From contig OX638136.1 of the NCBI GenBank assembly GCA_951804985.1, forward strand, positions 8,931,852 to 8,995,851: a stretch of DNA of 64,000 nt. Direction: 5' to 3'. The position numbers and the translations under genes were made by a program. This document shows positions 45,975 through 58,606 of the stretch, in pieces. The DNA is from Dryomyza anilis (Eukaryota > Arthropoda > Insecta > Diptera > Dryomyzidae). The notes beneath the pieces are model-generated. The model was not told the origin of the DNA. It did no database searches and saw only the letters and a program-made list of their open reading frames with translations. Within the stretch, counting starts at the first letter, position 1. Each line of letters begins with the position of its first letter.

Positions 45975-48351
45975 ATATTAATGCGATGGTGCCGACCATG
46001 ATGCGAAGGACATAATAAAAAAATAGAGATAGGTAAAGAATTTTTTTTTTTTTGATTTTTTTATTGTCATTGCGGATGACATATATAGATAACGCATTTA
46101 TTTAAACGAATCAGAAAGCCCCATTCTGTCGTCAAGAGCTTCTAGAACGCTTCGATTCTGAAATAATTCTCGTAACGAGAAACCTTCATTTTCTCTGTTC
46201 GATATCGATTGACCGTTTTGGTAGGAATTTTCCTATATTATCATTGCGAGAAATGGCATCGATTTCGGAAAAAATATTCGACATTTCGCAACATTTTCGT
46301 TGCGATATCGAAATAGTTTGGTATACTGGGTTGTTGTTATTTTTAAATTACTCACATATTTCAGAGTTAAGTACCAAAAATAAAATATTAAGTTCAACAA
46401 AAAATTTTAAAAATTTGCTGAAAACGGTTGTGAATGAAAAATAAAGTTATATAAAACAAAAAATATAGTGTGCAACTGGCAATAAAAGAAATCCGCGACG
46501 CACGCAGTAATAATCACACAGTAAGTTTGTATATAGTTTTAAGATATATTGTATAGTGCCCAACCATCCGCCTAAATATAAACTTGTACCCAAAAACCCA
46601 CGAATTTGGCTTATTGTATTTCCGCGATCGTAAATTTGGATTCGCACTTGTAAAAATTGTAAAGTACTCGATAAGATAATTGGGCCCCGCTAGATCCCAT
46701 TTATCTGAAATAAAGATCTGTTCATTATTATGAAGAAAAGCCGTAATGCACATTTTATATTTTTTTGTATTTTTATAATTGTTTTATTGTTTATTTATTG
46801 TTTATGATTTCAAAATGTTTTTCGAGCCTGAATCCTACAAATAAGTAAACGTCCGATTGTGGACGCAATTTTCAAACAATTCGATCGTGAGATAACCCAA
46901 CTTTTGAATGGAAATTTTGGCAATCACTCGATTGTTAATAAAGTAGTTTGAATGTTGGCGTGAACGGTTGGGCGTTTATTCAATCGTGTGTTTCAAGCTT
47001 TATTCATTATATTCACTTTTTTGTAAAATTCGATAGTCTTTTGGTCATAAAAGTTTCGGACTAACGGTCTCAGTACGCAATGGCATGGTTCCGAACTGCT
47101 ACATATGATTCCACCGAATAAAATATTTTTGAAGAACCCAGGTTACAAAATGAATCTGGCAGACATTCGAAAAGCAATAACTAGCTAAACCCTAGTAAAC
47201 ATTTCGGCAGGGCTATACTCATGAACTCTTCATGTCATTATTTAAGATATTTCCGAGGAGTTCCAAACGAGGTACTACAAATAGAGTGGTCCATCTCTTT
47301 GTAACGCAAGTTACTCGATTATTAAAAACTTGTTGGTTTTTCTGATTAAATCACATTTATGTCTAGTTACCAGATTTCTGTTTTAATTTCAAAATTATAA
47401 AAAAAGACAAAAATTAAAATTTTTCTTATCAATATTAGACTCATGAAACATTTCGATACACAAAAATTTCAAATTTTTACACAATGCAAAATATAACTTT
47501 TCAGTCTTTCACAGATATGGACCTCAATTCATTAATTTCTGAAATCTTAGGATTCGATGATAAATTATGGCTTTTTTGTTTTGTAAATTTTATCATTTTT
47601 AATGTTTAATAATTTTGAAAATGTAAAATTAAATTATTTTTTTTTTAAATAATAAAAATATTATGTCATGTTCTTCTTAAATTAAATTAAATTTGTTTTT
47701 TTTTTAATAATAAAAATTAAAAACAAACATAAATATTCTTTTTACTTATTATTTTACCACTATTACGTAACGTTTTTAATGCAAAAATAAATTATATAGT
47801 CACGTATTTCAATCTTTTCAATTCAAATATTAGTTTAAAAATATATGCGTTCGTAGGAAAAAAAATAGTACACACATAGCACTAGGCCTGTGACGAAAAG
47901 TTGTCGAGTCGGAATTTCAATTTTCGTCCGACAGAGGGCGCTTTGTCAAATTCTTTGTTTTTTGACATTTCCTTTTGTTAAAAGTTATGATGCAATATAG
48001 TTATGAACAGCTTATAAATATTTCCTAACCACATCAACACACCTCAAAGAAATTCACAATAATACCCAGGCAACGCAAGAACTCCGAAAAGATTGTTTTC
48101 ACAATCTTTTGCCTGAGCCTGAGCGCTCCTGTTTCATTCAGAAAAAATGCGTCATGCAGACCTGAGCATAGTTAAAAGGCTCTTTTGGTAGTCTTGTATC
48201 GGAGCCTAAAAACCTTCTAGCAGGGGAGCCTAAAAATAATATGGAAATGCTCTTGTGCTAGATTCATTTTATTCACTTCCGAAAATGCCCCCAAAAGAAA
48301 AATGTATGCGCACTAAAATAAAATCAAATAGGAATAAGTACACAATATTTT
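45975..48351. other. no gene seen
   Basis: AT-rich. Small frames at 46244-46444 (plus) and 46447-46753 (minus) show no recognisable motif. Poly-T tracts near 46045 and 47640-47710. Confidence 0.55.
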
Positions 48352-49040
48352 TATACCCTACACTAAGAGTGAAAGGGTATATTCAGTTTGGAACGCCGTT
48401 TGTAACACCCAGAAGGAAGCATCTCCGGTATGGAAAAGTAAATATATTCTTGATCAGCATGACCTCCTGAGTCGATTTAGCGATGTCCGTCTGTCTGTCT
48501 GTTGAAATCCCTACTACTTTTAAAATTGAAGAGCTAGATAAATAAAACTTATAACTTAGATTACTAATATATCTACGCTGTATGTGCGAAAAAATTGGCG
48601 AGATCGGTCCATTGTGACCTATGATCCGACCACTTATGTTCAAATACCTCATATAAAATGTACATATAAAGATCAATTTTTATGTATACGTGCTTAGGTA
48701 AACTTTTTTGGTCAAATATATATTGATATCATGCTCAAATACATGATAATAATGTTTTCCGGCAAAAAGACTTGTGGTTCACAAAAAAAATCGAAATTCG
48801 GTACACCTACCCATTTGTAAATATGGGTATCAAATGAATGGAAATTCTTCGGCGATTGAATGTTTGTAGTTATTTTCAGGATTGGTATACCCTGCTGACC
48901 CATATATCACTTTGAATGGTAACCACACATATGTGTAGGGTATTTATAGTCGGCTTAGACCGACTATAATTTTGATAATCCTAACTATCGTAATTACACC
49001 TACTTTAAAATTTCCCATGTGATCTAACCTTCCCAACTGG
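48352..49040 (+). mobile_element. DINE-1/Helentron-like repeat, most complete copy
   Basis: Starts TATACCCT (48352-48359) ... AGGGTATA (48374-48381), followed by 'GGTATGGAAAAGTA', 'ATTCTTGATCAGCATGACC', 'TGTCCGTCTGTCTGTCTG'. Near the 3' end is a 9-bp-stem hairpin TATAGTCGG/CCGACTATA (48945-48968), the sort of 3' structure expected for Helitron-type ends. No Rep/helicase coding: non-autonomous. Confidence 0.78.
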
Positions 49041-49324
49041 TTTTAATTACAAATAACGGCGAATATAACTTTGAAATCATAACTTTGTCTAAACTAACAA
49101 CTGTTACACTGATAACAGTTGACGCACATGGTCGTCGTGGCTGCTGACTTTGTCTGCATTCCCATATTTCAAACGCCTGTAATGCACCGGCACATTGTTC
49201 GGACTTCATTTGTATTGTATCAAGTGCCTGCTGGAGTAAATGTAATAAAGTTTAAGATTAATTTTAAGTTAATTTCTTAATTAATATTATAATATTTTAT
49301 TTGGTTGGCCAAAGTGTTTATGTG

Positions 49325-49990
49325 GTGGAAGTTAGCACCGCCATTTTGAGATAATCAAAAAACGTATATTGTGCTGACTTGTGCTCGGTTTGTGCTGTTT
49401 GTGCTACTAATAAAAAGTTGAAATATATATACGGTTATTTTTTTAAAAATATGTGAAAAATTTGGGTGGAAGTTAGCACCGCCATTTTGTAATTATTTTT
49501 TTCGTTGTTGGTGCTGTATTGTGCTCTACTTGTGCTGTTTGTGCTAGCAAACAATAATAAAATATATTAAAAATTGAGAAAATTAAAAATAATTTTCAAA
49601 TTTTGGGTGGAAGTTAGCACCGCCATTTTGAGACATTTTTTTTTTTGATATTTGTGCTGTTTAGTGCTTGACTTGTGCTGGTTGTGCTACTAAACGATAG
49701 TAAAAAAGAATTTATTTTGATTGAATTAAAAATCAAAAAACAATGTGGAAGTTAGCACCGCCATTTTCGAAATTATTTTTTTTCGCATTTGTGCTGGATT
49801 GTACTCAACTTGTGCTGGTTGTGCTACTTAGAACTGATCAAAAATATTTTACCGTTACCGAATTAAAAATCATACAATATTTCGAAGTTAGCATCGCCAT
49901 TTTGTAAATTTATTTTTTTGATAATTGTGCCGGATTGTGCACAATTTGTGCTGCTTGTGCTACTAAAAAACTATATGAAATTTTTATGAA
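49325..49990. repeat. ~140-bp tandem array, five units
   Basis: GTTAGCACCGCCATTTTG recurs at 49331, 49472, 49613, 49751 and (diverged) 49887, i.e. spacings of 141, 141, 138 and 136 bp. Each unit also holds four TTGTGCT heptamers ('TTGTGCT..CTTGTGCT'). The CCGCCATTTTG core matches the YY1/Pleiohomeotic recognition consensus; binding is inference. Confidence 0.85.
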
Positions 49991-50649
49991 ATACAATAGA
50001 AAAAATCAAAACAAAAATATTTTTTAAACTACACGTATGCACTAACACATGCACAATACCTTTAATAAAAATCATAGCATAGTTTTAGGATTAAAAAACA
50101 CTGGGTGAGCAAAATTACATAAAAATAAATAGAATTTTCTATTATTTTGATGGTTAGTTTCTTCGATGATTGAGAATATTTTAAACTATTTTTTGATATC
50201 GAAAATACATTTTGAAATAAATTGCGACAATTTGTTTCTGCCGATCATTTAAGTCAGAAAAGTTCCTGTTCAAAAGTGTTCCTGTACATAAAAGCTTTCT
50301 GGAGTGAAAGCTCACTGGTCTGATAGTACCGTTATTAAAGCCTTTATGAATATTGAACATTTGTAATACAAATTTTGTATTGAATTGTGGTTTCGTGTTG
50401 TGCGTTGCGCGTTGTTAAGTTCTATTATAAAATTTAATTAACCAACTTTGCAAGGTAAATAATAATTAATTGAACAACAAACAAATAATATATAAATATA
50501 TATTGAGATTTTTTTCATCTAAATAAAAAGGTTATTTTAAAACAACCTTTTTGAAATTTTTTTAGTTCATATATTTAATTTTTTTATTATTTAAATAAAC
50601 CAAAACGTAACAAATAGATTCAGTATATATCCTCTATAAAAAAAGGTTG
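49991..50649. other. no gene seen
   Basis: AT-rich. A small hairpin AAAAAGGTT/AACCTTTTT is at about 50526-50553. Confidence 0.6.
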
Positions 50650-50657
50650 CATACAAA

Positions 50658-52655
50658 CAAGGATTGAAACCGTAACCGAAACCGATTTCATTTTTAAAAC
50701 CGAAACCGTAACCGAAACCGTTATACGAAAATCAGAAATAAACCGATATCCAAAACCGATATAAACGGTTTCGGTTTTATACCGGTTTAAAACGGTTTTT
50801 GTAAAGTACCTACAAATATAAACAGAAAAACACATTTTATTTTATATAGAACATTTTAAGTAAAATGTCATTTAATAAAATTTTAAGTTCCCAAAATTTT
50901 TTCAATGCTAAAGAATATAAGCATCTTAAAAATAAGGTCTATGAAGCACTTTTGTAGCGGTAAATAGCTTCAAAAGTGCTTCAAAAGTCGCTTCAATAAG
51001 ATAAAATAGACAAAACAATGTTTTTTTCGCTTTTCTTCGCTACGCTAGTTCGATTGTACATATGCACATTATTATTTTTGTTTTATTTTTATACATAGTT
51101 TTTTTGTTAATTGTAAAATCATGAAGTTTACTTAAGTCAAGTTCTATGTGCATTATTTCATTCAACTTATAAAACAAACAAAAAAAAATAATAATAATAT
51201 ATGAACATTTTCACAGTGTACCTCATTCAGCTTACATATTGCTTTTTGTGTTTTTCTTTTTCACAAATCCGCTGATTCGTTTGAAAGTGCAACAACAACA
51301 GAAATGCAAATAAAGCACCATGACAATAAAGCAGCATCCAAGCTTTTGATAGAATTTTTGGCGGGACTTTTTTTGTACCACAAAGAAAACTTGTTGTTGT
51401 TGCCAACTAGATAACTGTACTAGATACATACATGAAGTGCGGTGTCATGCGACTGTCTGTTATCATGCGTCTGTCCGTTGTCATGCGTCTGTCTGTTGTC
51501 ATGCGTCTGTTTGTTGCCATGCGATGATACCGGATAGCAACAAAGAGTTGTCGTTGTGAAAGTGTGTATATACGAATCGTAATTCGTTATTCTCTTCTTT
51601 CTGTTAGTGTTCGCTTTGTAGCGTTTGCGTTTAAGTCGCAAAAAAAATGTTACCATGCAAGATATTATTTATGTTATCTTTACATACGGTGCGTGTAGCA
51701 TACGGATTTTTTTTAATCACTGACGAAAACAGAAATATGCCTATACGAAATATTTCATATATTTATTATGAATGTATAATATACATTGAACATAGTATGT
51801 TCATTTTATTATGGCCTTGAGATTTTGAATTGTCTTGTCAACATCACTTGATTTATACAATTATATTTTATTAGTTAATTCTTGTTAAAATATAATTCAA
51901 ATTTTTTTGTTAGTAAAATAATTTATTTTTTGTTGAAGAAATTGAAAATGTGGAAAATGAGTACAATTAGTGTTCAAATTCTATTCATTTTCGTAATTAA
52001 TATGCAGTTTAAGATATTTGTCTTCGATCTTTTATTTAAAATTTAAAAAGTGAAATTTTGCAAGATTCTTGCAAGCAAGAGCAAGAAAGGTATTGTAAGA
52101 ACAAGATAATATGGACCTATGCAAGAGCAAGACTCAGCGTGTAAGAACAAGATTACCATTTCTTGCCTTGCTCTTGCAAATGATAATCACTATTTTACAT
52201 ATATTGCAGTTCACTGAATTGTTGAAATTTAATTTCTTTAGCTTTTATGGTTAGACATTGTACAAAATTATTCTTCTTTGCAATTAAGATCATATCTCAG
52301 GTTATATCAGAAAGTTGCTTTTCATTGGTGTGTGGTCACGAAATTTTAAATTAAAATTTTTTATTGACGTAATCAATTAAATAATTAATAAAACACAATA
52401 TTTTAACTAAAATAACAACAAACATTGTTTAAATTAAGTTTCCCACTTTACCCCAATATCATAATTTGAATATAACTTTGCACCACAATGTTAAGTTATT
52501 TGAAAAATATGAAAAATAGAAAATTTATACAAAACCGTATAAAATCAAAACCGAAACCGTTTCGTTATAAAAACTTAAAACCGAAACCGTAACCGAAACG
52601 CGGAAAAAACCGAAACCGAAATCGAAACCGTTATTCGTTTAGGTTTCAATCCGTG
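50658..52655. mobile_element. non-autonomous hAT-type element, copy 2
   Basis: 1998 bp. TIRs CAAGGATTGAAACCG and CGGATTG-type complement (GGTTTCAATCCGTG), with perfect 8-bp duplication CATACAAA (50650-50657, 52656-52663). AACCGAAACCG subterminal repeats at both ends. Internal sequence matches 1320-6037 in reverse (e.g. 51232-51429 with 4260-4400; 52300-52480 with 1560-2220) but lacks much of its middle. No transposase. Confidence 0.88.
51446..51525. repeat. 18-bp minisatellite, about 4 units
   Basis: CATGCGTCTGTCCGTTGT-type units. The corresponding site in hAT copy 1 (about 4250) has none, so the array expanded in this copy. Confidence 0.8.
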
Positions 52656-52663
52656 CATACAAA

Positions 52664-53753
52664 TGGTGTATGATGAATTTGATCATTCAAATAATGAAAA
52701 ATAAAATTTATATTTAATAATAATTCCAAGATAAACCAATCCAATGTTCATTCAATTGTTTTAGAATATTAAAGAACATCCCTTTAGAGTATTTTAAAAA
52801 CAAAATACAACAAAAATATCGCTTAATTTTTTTTTAAATATTGCAGTTAAAATTTTTGTTGCTAGTTTTTGAAAAAAAAAATGATAATAATTCGAATGTT
52901 AATTTTTTTTTTTGCCACTAAAAAATCCATAAAAGTTTCACATAATTTGTCCATCGAAAAAATTCGAAAATTTTTTATTTATTTTTAAATAGTGCTTTTA
53001 TAAGCATTACATTCTAAAATTTTGATTACAACCAAAAAATATAACAATTTATAGACGGTACATACAAAATATTTGAAAAATTGAAAGGAGTTTGTTATTT
53101 ATATTCGACATAGATACCTAATAAAATCAACTTTGTGTATAGTTAAAAACGATAGTTTTATACTCAATTGTTTATGGTTTACTTATATAAAAACATTTTA
53201 TACAAAATTTACATATAAATTTAACAATGAGTTGTATTATCTCCTCAACTATTAAAGATAGTTGATTTTTTTTTGTTTGGTAAGTATTTATGTACGTTAA
53301 TCTGCGTAAGGGCATATAGAACTATTTTTGAAAGAAAACATTTTCGTACTTTTTACCACTAATTACACTACATAACATAATGAGAAAAAAAGTTTGCGCA
53401 GTAAAATCCATTATTTTTGTATTATTCGAAATGACTCGCATAATTCGAATATATGAATATACGATTTCGAGATTTCGGGCAATATATTTTGTACTGAGAT
53501 AGTTTGGAATTGGTTTACTGGTTTAAGAAAACTCTATTGAAGAACTCGAAAAATGTAAATTTTGTCGACCAAAATTTTATTAAAAAATGCATTTAAAAAT
53601 GGCGAAAAATTAAAAACGCAAGATGATGCACAGTTTGTAATTTTGCAAAATTATGTAAAAATAAAAGAAATCTATGTATACGTTTTGAGAACAGAAAATA
53701 TCAAGTGAAAGCATTACAATTGGGTATTAACTAAAAAAATCGCATTATATGTT
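52664..53753. other. no gene seen
   Basis: AT-rich, no supported feature. Confidence 0.6.
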
Positions 53754-53920
53754 TATACCCATACCATAGGTACAAGTTATAAAATATATGTGAAGATATT
53801 TTAGAGCCTCTTAGTAGACGTGACTGGTATGAAAAAGTATATATTTTCTTGGTCAACTTCACTTTCCGAGTCGATTTAGATATGACCGTCTGTCTGTCCG
53901 CCTATACACGATAACTTTAA
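53754..53920 (+). mobile_element. diverged DINE-1-like fragment
   Basis: TATACCCATACC, 'GGTATGAAAAAGTATATA', 'TTCTTGGTCAAC', 'GAGTCGATTTAGATATGACC', 'GTCTGTCTGTCCG' in the right order, older than the other copies. Confidence 0.6.
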
Positions 53921-55020
53921 AACTGCTATTCCGAATGATGTGACATTTTTTTTCAATATATTTTAGTAGAATAGTAATTCAAAGTTCGAAAATTAGTCGA
54001 TTTAGTCAACGTAATCTACTACATCCACTACGAAATATGGGTTTACTTTTTAGGATCACAGATCTCGTTAAGTATTAAATTAAAGTTATAAAATTTAAAA
54101 TTAATTACAAGCAATCATCTATCAATAGGTGCTCAAAAAATAATCGTGACCCGCTCACATTTTTTTATTTTTATGCCTATTTGTATAGCACTCAATTATA
54201 TTGCTTATACATAACTTTTTTTTATCCTCAAATGTTACCCATATATTTTTCAGTTATAGCGCAATTTCTTCGACGGTGTGTGAACTAATTTGAAAAATTA
54301 AAATTTGTGTATCATCTTACTTTCTCGATTTTTCTCCATTTTTTTAAATGAATTTTTTCTTACATTTTTGTTGAAAAAAATTGTTATTTCAAGTTCTCCT
54401 TTCGAGTTCTCTTAAACTAATGAACCAATTTAAAAATGTTCTAAAAAAATTTTATTCGATATTCAATTAACTTTCATTCGATATACCATTTGATCATATG
54501 TGTTACCTTTATGTTATGTTACCTTTATGAAAGCTCGGTCCAAAAGTTATTGGCCCATATTTTGTAAACCTGTCCAAAGAACATTATTAAACCATATTTT
54601 CGGAATAAGGGCATCATTTTACATAACACAAAAATAACCTTGACTGCTGCGCAGAATGGCTGTTGTGTAGTGTTATGACCCAAACCGGAGGACAAATTAT
54701 GGGATATGATATATTTTCAAAAAAACAGCGAAATTAAAAAAAATGGTAATATTTTTTTTTATTTTCATCTTAAAATACTCAGGAGGGATATTTAATCATA
54801 TTTTAAAAAAATGGGATGGGCAACGTTGGGTTGAGAGTATTGCAGGAAATTAAAAGAAATTATTTTATATGTCGACATAGAAAGCTCTAACTTCTGAATG
54901 CCTGTATGTCCCACTATGAAATAAACTCTGTTGAGATGGAAACAGATGTAGCTATTTTTTGACTAAAATCGAAAAGCGTTCAGTGTCCAAATTAGTATAT
55001 TTTAAATTTAAAAAATATAC
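53921..55020. other. no gene seen
   Basis: AT-rich, possibly the degraded remainder of the DINE-1-like copy. Confidence 0.5.
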
Positions 55021-55924
55021 GGGCCATTCCACTCCAAATCGACCAGCGGTTGGAACTCACCTTCTTCGATTTCAATGAAATTTTGGGAATTGATAAAGGA
55101 TATTGAGACATGCACTAACCAATTTTTTTTATTTTTTCCGTCCACTACTTCCAGAGATACAGTGGCTTAAAATTGGAAAAAAAAACGGCCAAAAATTACT
55201 TTTGTATGGTTGTTCATATTTAAATATCTCTTGAACTAGAAATTTCATTGATGGCTCGTTTTAAAGCTATTAGAACAAGCTTTTAGAAAAATAATTTTCT
55301 AAATTTTTATTTATTTTTTGTATAGAAAAACATTTTTTTTTTTGTCAACAGTAAAAGTTGTAATAATTCCTAGTTCCGTCAGTTTTATCCTATTGTATCT
55401 AGTTTTTGAGATACTGATACTGAAATGTGATACAAAAAATATGTAATAATTCAGATAATTAATTTTTAAAATATGATGCTATCAAAATACCATCTTGAAA
55501 TTTGGCATGGACATTTACAATAAAATGACGAAAATCTAGGATTTTTTTCAGAATTACAAAAAGGGTCCTTTATAAGGACTACAATTATGAAGTGCAAAGA
55601 TAATGGTCACGAGCTACATGTTAACGTTTAAAAGTTACAACTTAATTTTTCTAAAAGCTTGTTCTATTAGTTTTAAAACGAGTTATTAACGGAGTTTCTA
55701 GCATTTTTAGTTCAAGAGATATTTAAATATGAACAACCATACAAAAGTGATTTTAAGCCCTTTTTTCCAACTTTGAGCCACTATATCTCTCTGGAAGTAG
55801 TGGTCGAAAAAAAAAAAAAAAATGGTTAGTCTGATACCCTTTATCAGTTGCCAAAATTTCATTAAAATCGAAAAGGTAAAATCTCAAATTTGACTTTTTT
55901 GGTCGATTTGGTGTGGAATGGCCC
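55021..55924. mobile_element. foldback element with ~270-bp inverted repeats
   Basis: Left arm 55021-55290 and right arm 55650-55924 are imperfect inverted copies: GGGCCATTCCACTCC...AATCGACC at the left end, GGTCGATTTGGTG...GGAATGGCCC at the right. Both contain 'GGTTGTTCATATTTAAATAT' or its complement. AT-rich flanks (ATATAC, ATATAT) allow only a vague target duplication. Another end-like sequence lies at 56312-56341. Confidence 0.7.
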
Positions 55925-56311
55925 ATATATGAAATTAATGTAACTATGAATGAAAAACAAATGAATTTGTGACTACTTTGCAATTGTAAAGTTTTATTGA
56001 GTCTTGTTATTCGGTAACCGAATCATCAAGAGTTCTAATATTTTCAACAAATTCTAAGACTCATAGCTAATAGTCACTTTTCGATAGACTCAATAATACT
56101 TATCTTTTATATCAGCAATCTATAAATCCTCAAAAAAAAATCCTTAAAGATGAATCTTCGGTTTATTTTCCAACGTTATAAAAAAATATTTTATTTATTT
56201 TCAAAATATAAAATCAAAAACTGAAAATATTTTTAAATCAAAATACAAAAAGTGCTTTCTCCAATTAACAGTCACAAACACAGTTTGAACTAAATCCACA
56301 ACATTTAAAAA

Positions 56312-56341
56312 TTAGGTGGTCGTTCTGACTTGGAATGCCCC
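56312..56341. repeat. isolated terminal-repeat-like sequence
   Basis: TGGTCGTTCTGACTTGGAAT then GCCCC resembles the right end of the foldback element at 55924. It may be the true end of a longer unit, or the terminus of the transposon encoding 56444-57301. Confidence 0.45.
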
Positions 56342-56443
56342 ATATATATATTATAAAAATATTATATAAAGTGTTTTCTTATCCATTTTTATATATTTTT
56401 TCAGAATACAAGTTTATTCTTTTCATTTTATTATTAATGCAAA

Positions 56444-57301
56444 ATGGCTAATCGACCGTCAATTATAGAACTAAGACAATTATTAGAATTGGAGAAATTT
56501 AAAAATATTATTATTAAAACTGACGGTTCGGTAGCGACACCATCTTCGCTGGTATTCATTGATTTGTCAATGTCTATGGATGTTTCGCTTAGATTAAGTC
56601 CGAAAAATATCTACACTATATTAAAATTAAATCGTTATAATATATACTCCGAATATTTGGAATCAAATAACATTATTTATCAACCAGTATTCAATGATGA
56701 GAATTTATATGACACAAACCCTGAAGAAATTTTATTTACAATCGATGTTTCTATATATTCACTTAAACGACAATCATGGACTAATTGCATTTTTGATATA
56801 ATATTTGAATGCACTAAAATACAGTGCCCTTTAACATTTAAGAATTCAAAATCATCTGAAAGCGGATATTTTGCTGTTGTCAATGGGAGTTGCACAGAAT
56901 GTTCATGCATATTTCGTGGTGTTATTGCACATGTAAATGAAAGTGAGCCAATTTTGATGGAGTGCACCCTGAACAATTACAACCCAATCTATACACATCA
57001 TAAGAAGAGACAATTAAAGGGTAAAAAACGAACCGAGATTGCGACGGAGATGATTGAAAGACAACTTTTACCATCAGCTTGGCGACGTAAAGAAGCAGAC
57101 CGAGCTATGAACATTGGTGATAATGAGCCTCCAAATTTATATTCAAATACTATTTTGAGCAAAGCTAAAAGAGAAAAACAGGACATCATTGACGGTATTC
57201 AATCAAAAAATATTTTTGAAAGTTTGCAGGCTTTGATCCTATTTTTGTTCACTATTGGTCTAATGGCCAATGCTACCGGCTCACTTATGAAAATAAATTA
57301 A
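56444..57301 (+). CDS. probable transposase-related protein, N-terminal part
   Basis: 285 codons from ATG ('MANRPSIIELRQLLELEKF') to TAA; the longest intact minor-family ORF here. The middle holds a Cys-rich segment ('CPLTFKN...NGSCTECSCIFRGVI', about 125-165) that may bind zinc, then a basic region ('HHKKRQLKGKKRTEIATEMI', about 187-206). This layout, with the downstream remnant at 57386, resembles N-termini of insect DDE-type transposases or their relatives. No catalytic residues in this part. Superfamily not assigned; the stop probably truncates the original protein. Confidence 0.5.
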   Translation: MANRPSIIELRQLLELEKFKNIIIKTDGSVATPSSLVFIDLSMSMDVSLRLSPKNIYTILKLNRYNIYSEYLESNNIIYQPVFNDENLYDTNPEEILFTIDVSIYSLKRQSWTNCIFDIIFECTKIQCPLTFKNSKSSESGYFAVVNGSCTECSCIFRGVIAHVNESEPILMECTLNNYNPIYTHHKKRQLKGKKRTEIATEMIERQLLPSAWRRKEADRAMNIGDNEPPNLYSNTILSKAKREKQDIIDGIQSKNIFESLQALILFLFTIGLMANATGSLMKIN

Positions 57302-57381
57302 ATTAAAAAAAGGAGAAATATCGTCTCATATTTACCTTTATCAAGCCGTGACACGAACATCACATAACAATGTCCCCATTT

Positions 57382-57815
57382 TCAAATGATTTCGGCAAGT
57401 CAAGACACCAATACCATTTCATATTGGTTATTCGAATTTCTGCGAATAGGGTCAACGCATAAAAGAACTTTTCCAGTTCCGAAAGAAGTTGTTACTGATT
57501 TCGACAGAGCTATAATTGGCGCAGTTGTTAGAGCATTCGCTAAGCAACAATCATTGGCATATTATTTATCGCAATGTTTTAATTTGATAAAAAAAATAAC
57601 AAACAAAGTACCTCCTTGCTTAGTACGCCTCGATATCTGACATTATGTGCATATGATAGCGCGGTGGAAATGTCTTAATATATTGACTCCAAAGGCAAGG
57701 CAATTTTATATTAGAAGTATGGCTGTGCTACGACAACAGACGACGTTTGAGGGCATCAATTTACATGCCCAAGCAATATTTATGTTATCATTATATCCTC
57801 ATCAAAATTCTACAG
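57382..57815 (+). pseudogene. probable DDE-transposase core remnant
   Basis: 57386-57640 encodes 'TFPVPKEVVTDFDRAIIGAV' (a catalytic-Asp-like 'VTDF' box) and 'PPCLVRLDI', stops at a TGA, and resumes in frame with 'HYVHMIARWKCLN'. It continues open until the Gypsy LTR cuts in at 57816. The 'TDF...RLD..H....RWKC' order is typical of catalytic domains in a widespread insect transposase group; assignment is from recollected patterns, not a search. Confidence 0.5.
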
Positions 57816-58606
57816 TGTGACGGACAAATTCTGTGGTAAATTTGTCCCACACATTTAGCGCAGAAACAAGACATAAAAAGGGGACAAACGCCGGCCAGTG
57901 GGCAACACTGGCGAGGGGACAGCCGATAAATTATAGCAACGATGGAAATGGCGGTGTGGTGAGTTGCGAACACGAGTGATCAAGGCGACAACGAAGGCCA
58001 GAAAGAGACAACGAGTGTCACGCATGAACATGGGGAAAAGCCGTCGGTTCGAAGCAAGCCGACGAACGAAGTTGAAGTCAGTTCTTGGGTAGCCGTCGTC
58101 AAGGAAAGTTGGGTTGGATCTCCGCTGTGGTTTTTGGTACAGTAAGCTCTTCCTGGGAGGAAAAGCCTGCTATCGCAAAGAGAAGGATTCGACAGGTACG
58201 TGGCAAGTGATACTCTTATAGACAAGTAATCGGTTTAGAGGAGTATCATTTGTTTCCACGCTCAGGTTGAATTCTTTGGCAACGATTGTCGGACAAGTGG
58301 AGATATGTAAACGCTTTCCACTTGGGTCGACACGCTGCACCACCGAGACCAAAGCACGATATCCGGAAGCAAAGCTACATCGAGACGTATCGTAATAAGT
58401 ATTGTTAAACGCAGGCGAACAACCAACTAGGCAACGGGAAATTTAACAAGAGGAATCTCGGACAGACGAGGGTGCGCAAAGTCAAAAGCACGAACCTCGT
58501 GGTAAGTCGCCATTTTTGTCAAAACCAACGAGCGGCAGTGGAGCGCCCGCGATCGTCATCACGCGCATAACCAGCGAGTTGCGCACGACGAGACAACGAG
58601 TAAAGC

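Noticed and set aside
46244..46753. Small frames of 66-79 codons
   Set aside because: No motif, no splice or start context and AT-rich composition typical of the flanks.
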